Shown here: positions 62,955-64,000 of the stretch, piece after piece | How the letters are laid out: each line of letters starts with the position of its first letter | Position numbering within the stretch: the first letter of the stretch is position 1 | Assembly: GCF_024054035.1 (NCBI RefSeq) | Contig: NZ_JAMXQU010000002.1 | Location: forward strand, 248,001-312,000 | Source of the DNA: Asaia lannensis NBRC 102526 | GTDB lineage: Bacteria; Pseudomonadota; Alphaproteobacteria; Acetobacterales; Acetobacteraceae | Length of the DNA stretch: 64,000 nucleotides | Reading direction: 5' to 3' | Position numbers and translations under genes: made by a program | Notes under the pieces: generated by a model | Told to the model about the DNA's origin: nothing | Seen by the model: the letters and a program-made list of their open reading frames with translations, nothing else | The model's database searches: none

Positions 62955-63098
62955 ATGGCTCAGACATATCATATCGACCGTTCGGACCGCATCGGCTTCA
63001 CGCCCTCGGATCGTTCCGACGGAAATATCTTCCTTATGCTGGGTGCGATCGTGGGCGGTCTCTTTGCCATTGGGGCCATTGCCCTGCTGACGCTCTGA
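62955..63098 (+). CDS. 47-residue single-pass membrane peptide
   Basis: A small protein that I do not recognise: a hydrophilic N-terminus (MAQTYHIDRSDRIGFTPSDR) and one C-terminal helix (IFLMLGAIVGGLFAIGAIALL). A perfect AAGGAGG lies eight bases before the ATG at 62955, and terminators flank the gene on both sides (62823-62858 and 63128-63157), so it looks like a complete monocistronic unit. A longer frame from 62916 is less likely. Confidence 0.78.
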   Translation: MAQTYHIDRSDRIGFTPSDRSDGNIFLMLGAIVGGLFAIGAIALLTL

Positions 63099-63127
63099 AC
63101 GAAGCAGTTCAATTCTACTGACCTTAC

Positions 63128-63157
63128 AAAAAAGCCCCGGCATGCCGGGTTTTTTTT
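63128..63157. terminator. Bidirectional terminator between the 47-residue gene and prfC
   Basis: CCCGGCATGCCGGG is a perfect palindrome flanked by an A tract on the left and eight Ts on the right. It lies between convergent genes. Confidence 0.85.
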
Positions 63158-63224
63158 GCTTGCCTTCGTCACATCGAAGACAAGGCAACGGCAATACGGT
63201 CATGAGACCGCAAGGCGCTGACGA

Positions 63225-64000
63225 TCAGCCAATCAGACCGATCTGCTTGATGTCGTGAAAAGCCAGATCGGGGTTCATTTCGACCATGCGGCGCATCATG
63301 AAGTTCGAGCTTGCCAGAAAAACCGGATCGCCATCGAGATCGTCCGCCATGGCCGAGCGATTGGCCATCGAGAATGCCTCGATCTTTGCACGCTCACCGG
63401 TTACCCAGCGTGCAATGGTGTAAGGCGTCGATTCAAACCCGATAGCCACGCCGTATTCACCCTGAAGTCGGGACTGTAGCACGTCGAGCTGAAGCGTTCC
63501 GACAACACCGACAATGGGGGGCAGGCCGTCCTGAGGGCGGAATAGCTGTACCACGCCCTCCTCGGCCAACTCGACCAGGGCCTGACGCAGCTTCTTGGCC
63601 TTCATGGCATCGTCCAGACGGACGCGGCGCAGGATTTCGGGCGCGAAATGAGGTACGCCAGTAAAGCGAAGTTCTTCACTTTCGGAAAGTGTATCGCCGA
63701 TACGCAATGTGCCGTGATTGGGCAGCCCCACTACGTCCCCGGCAAACGCTTCTTCCGCCAACTGACGATCGCGCGCAAAAAAGAACTGCGGCGTGTGAAG
63801 CGCGAACTGCTTGCCGGTACGCACATGCTTCAGGCGCATACCGCGCGTCAGGCGCCCTGAGCAGACGCGTGCAAATGCCATGCGGTCGCGATGGTTCGGA
63901 TCCATATTGGCCTGAATCTTGAAGATCAGCGCCGTGACCTGTTCCTCATCCGCCCTGACCTCACGCGTTTCACTCGGCTGGGCGCGCGGCTCGGGGCCGT
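63225..64000 (-). CDS. prfC: Peptide chain release factor 3 (5' end cut by window edge)
   Basis: The C-terminal 258 codons of RF3, the GTPase that removes RF1/RF2 after termination. The frame is open to the right edge, where it reads ADEEQVTALIFKIQANMDPNHRDRMAFARVCSGRL, the start of the second domain in RF3. ALHTPQFFFARDRQLAEEAFAGDVVGLPNHGTLRIGDTL, LPPIVGVVGTLQLDVLQSRLQGEYG and the C-terminus ALFHDIKQ-like sequence (LAFHDIKQIGLIG) agree. The GTP-binding domain lies outside the window. Confidence 0.95.
   Translation of the reverse strand, partial: GPEPRAQPSETREVRADEEQVTALIFKIQANMDPNHRDRMAFARVCSGRLTRGMRLKHVRTGKQFALHTPQFFFARDRQLAEEAFAGDVVGLPNHGTLRIGDTLSESEELRFTGVPHFAPEILRRVRLDDAMKAKKLRQALVELAEEGVVQLFRPQDGLPPIVGVVGTLQLDVLQSRLQGEYGVAIGFESTPYTIARWVTGERAKIEAFSMANRSAMADDLDGDPVFLASSNFMMRRMVEMNPDLAFHDIKQIGLIG

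Overview
The window looks like chromosome of an alphaproteobacterium, most probably an acetic acid bacterium (Acetobacteraceae). This rests on moderately high GC, gene content (single RelA/SpoT next to rpoZ, LpxI instead of LpxH, a fused shikimate kinase/3-dehydroquinate synthase, a GNAT-Nudix fusion) and gene order (kdsD-lptC-lptA-lptB-rpoN; uppS-cdsA-dxr-rseP-bamA-ompH-lpxD-fabZ-lpxA-lpxI). The genus cannot be fixed from sequence reading alone. I saw no insertion sequence, prophage, CRISPR array, plasmid or integration signature. The window is nearly all core genome, with a small accessory stretch around 49-57 kb.

Layout. 1-7.3 kb: a FucP-type sugar permease cut by the left edge, then glutamate synthase (gltD-gltB). 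7.5-9.4 kb: an NDUFA9-like protein, tRNA-Leu(CAG) and an RNase D-type exonuclease. 9.5-14.5 kb: a + strand LPS supply/export operon (kdsD, lptC, lptA, lptB) ending in rpoN. 14.6-18.5 kb: RidA, a DUF1150 protein and Hsp20 on the - strand, then def-fmt-truA on the + strand. 18.5-26.6 kb: the - strand series rpmH-rnpA-yidD-yidC-engB-argB, and dapD-dapE-membrane protein, separated by a + strand protein with a degenerate GGDEF domain. 27-45.5 kb: a long - strand envelope and housekeeping block, from rpoZ and rsh through acpS, lepB, rnc, era, pyrH, frr, uppS, cdsA, dxr, rseP, bamA, ompH, lpxD, fabZ, lpxA, lpxI to gloA. 45.7-50 kb: a NYN protein, a UDG-like remnant, a beta-hydroxyacid dehydrogenase, sodB, yajC and a DUF815 ATPase. 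50-57 kb: TonB receptor, Rieske oxygenase, GNAT-Nudix, SMP-30 and CinA-like genes. 57-64 kb: accA, xerD, a small anchored protein, aroKB, an OmpA-family protein, a 47-residue membrane peptide and prfC cut by the right edge.

How it fits together. Much of the window builds the Gram-negative envelope: Kdo precursor (kdsD), lipid A early steps (lpxA, lpxD, lpxI), fatty acid supply (fabZ, accA, acpS), LPS transport (lptABC), outer membrane protein assembly (bamA, ompH), membrane insertion and secretion (yidC, yidD, yajC, lepB, rseP), undecaprenyl and phospholipid precursors (dxr, uppS, cdsA), and DAP for peptidoglycan (dapD, dapE). Eleven neighbouring gene pairs share an ATGA or GTGA overlap, so translational coupling is a general habit here.

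No clearly new multi-gene system was found. The best leads are a catalytically dead GGDEF protein, a stand-alone histidine-kinase-H-box-like 70-mer, a truncated UDG-like protein, a dapE-coupled membrane protein, a 47-residue membrane peptide with an ideal ribosome binding site, and several long perfect dyads in intergenic DNA.
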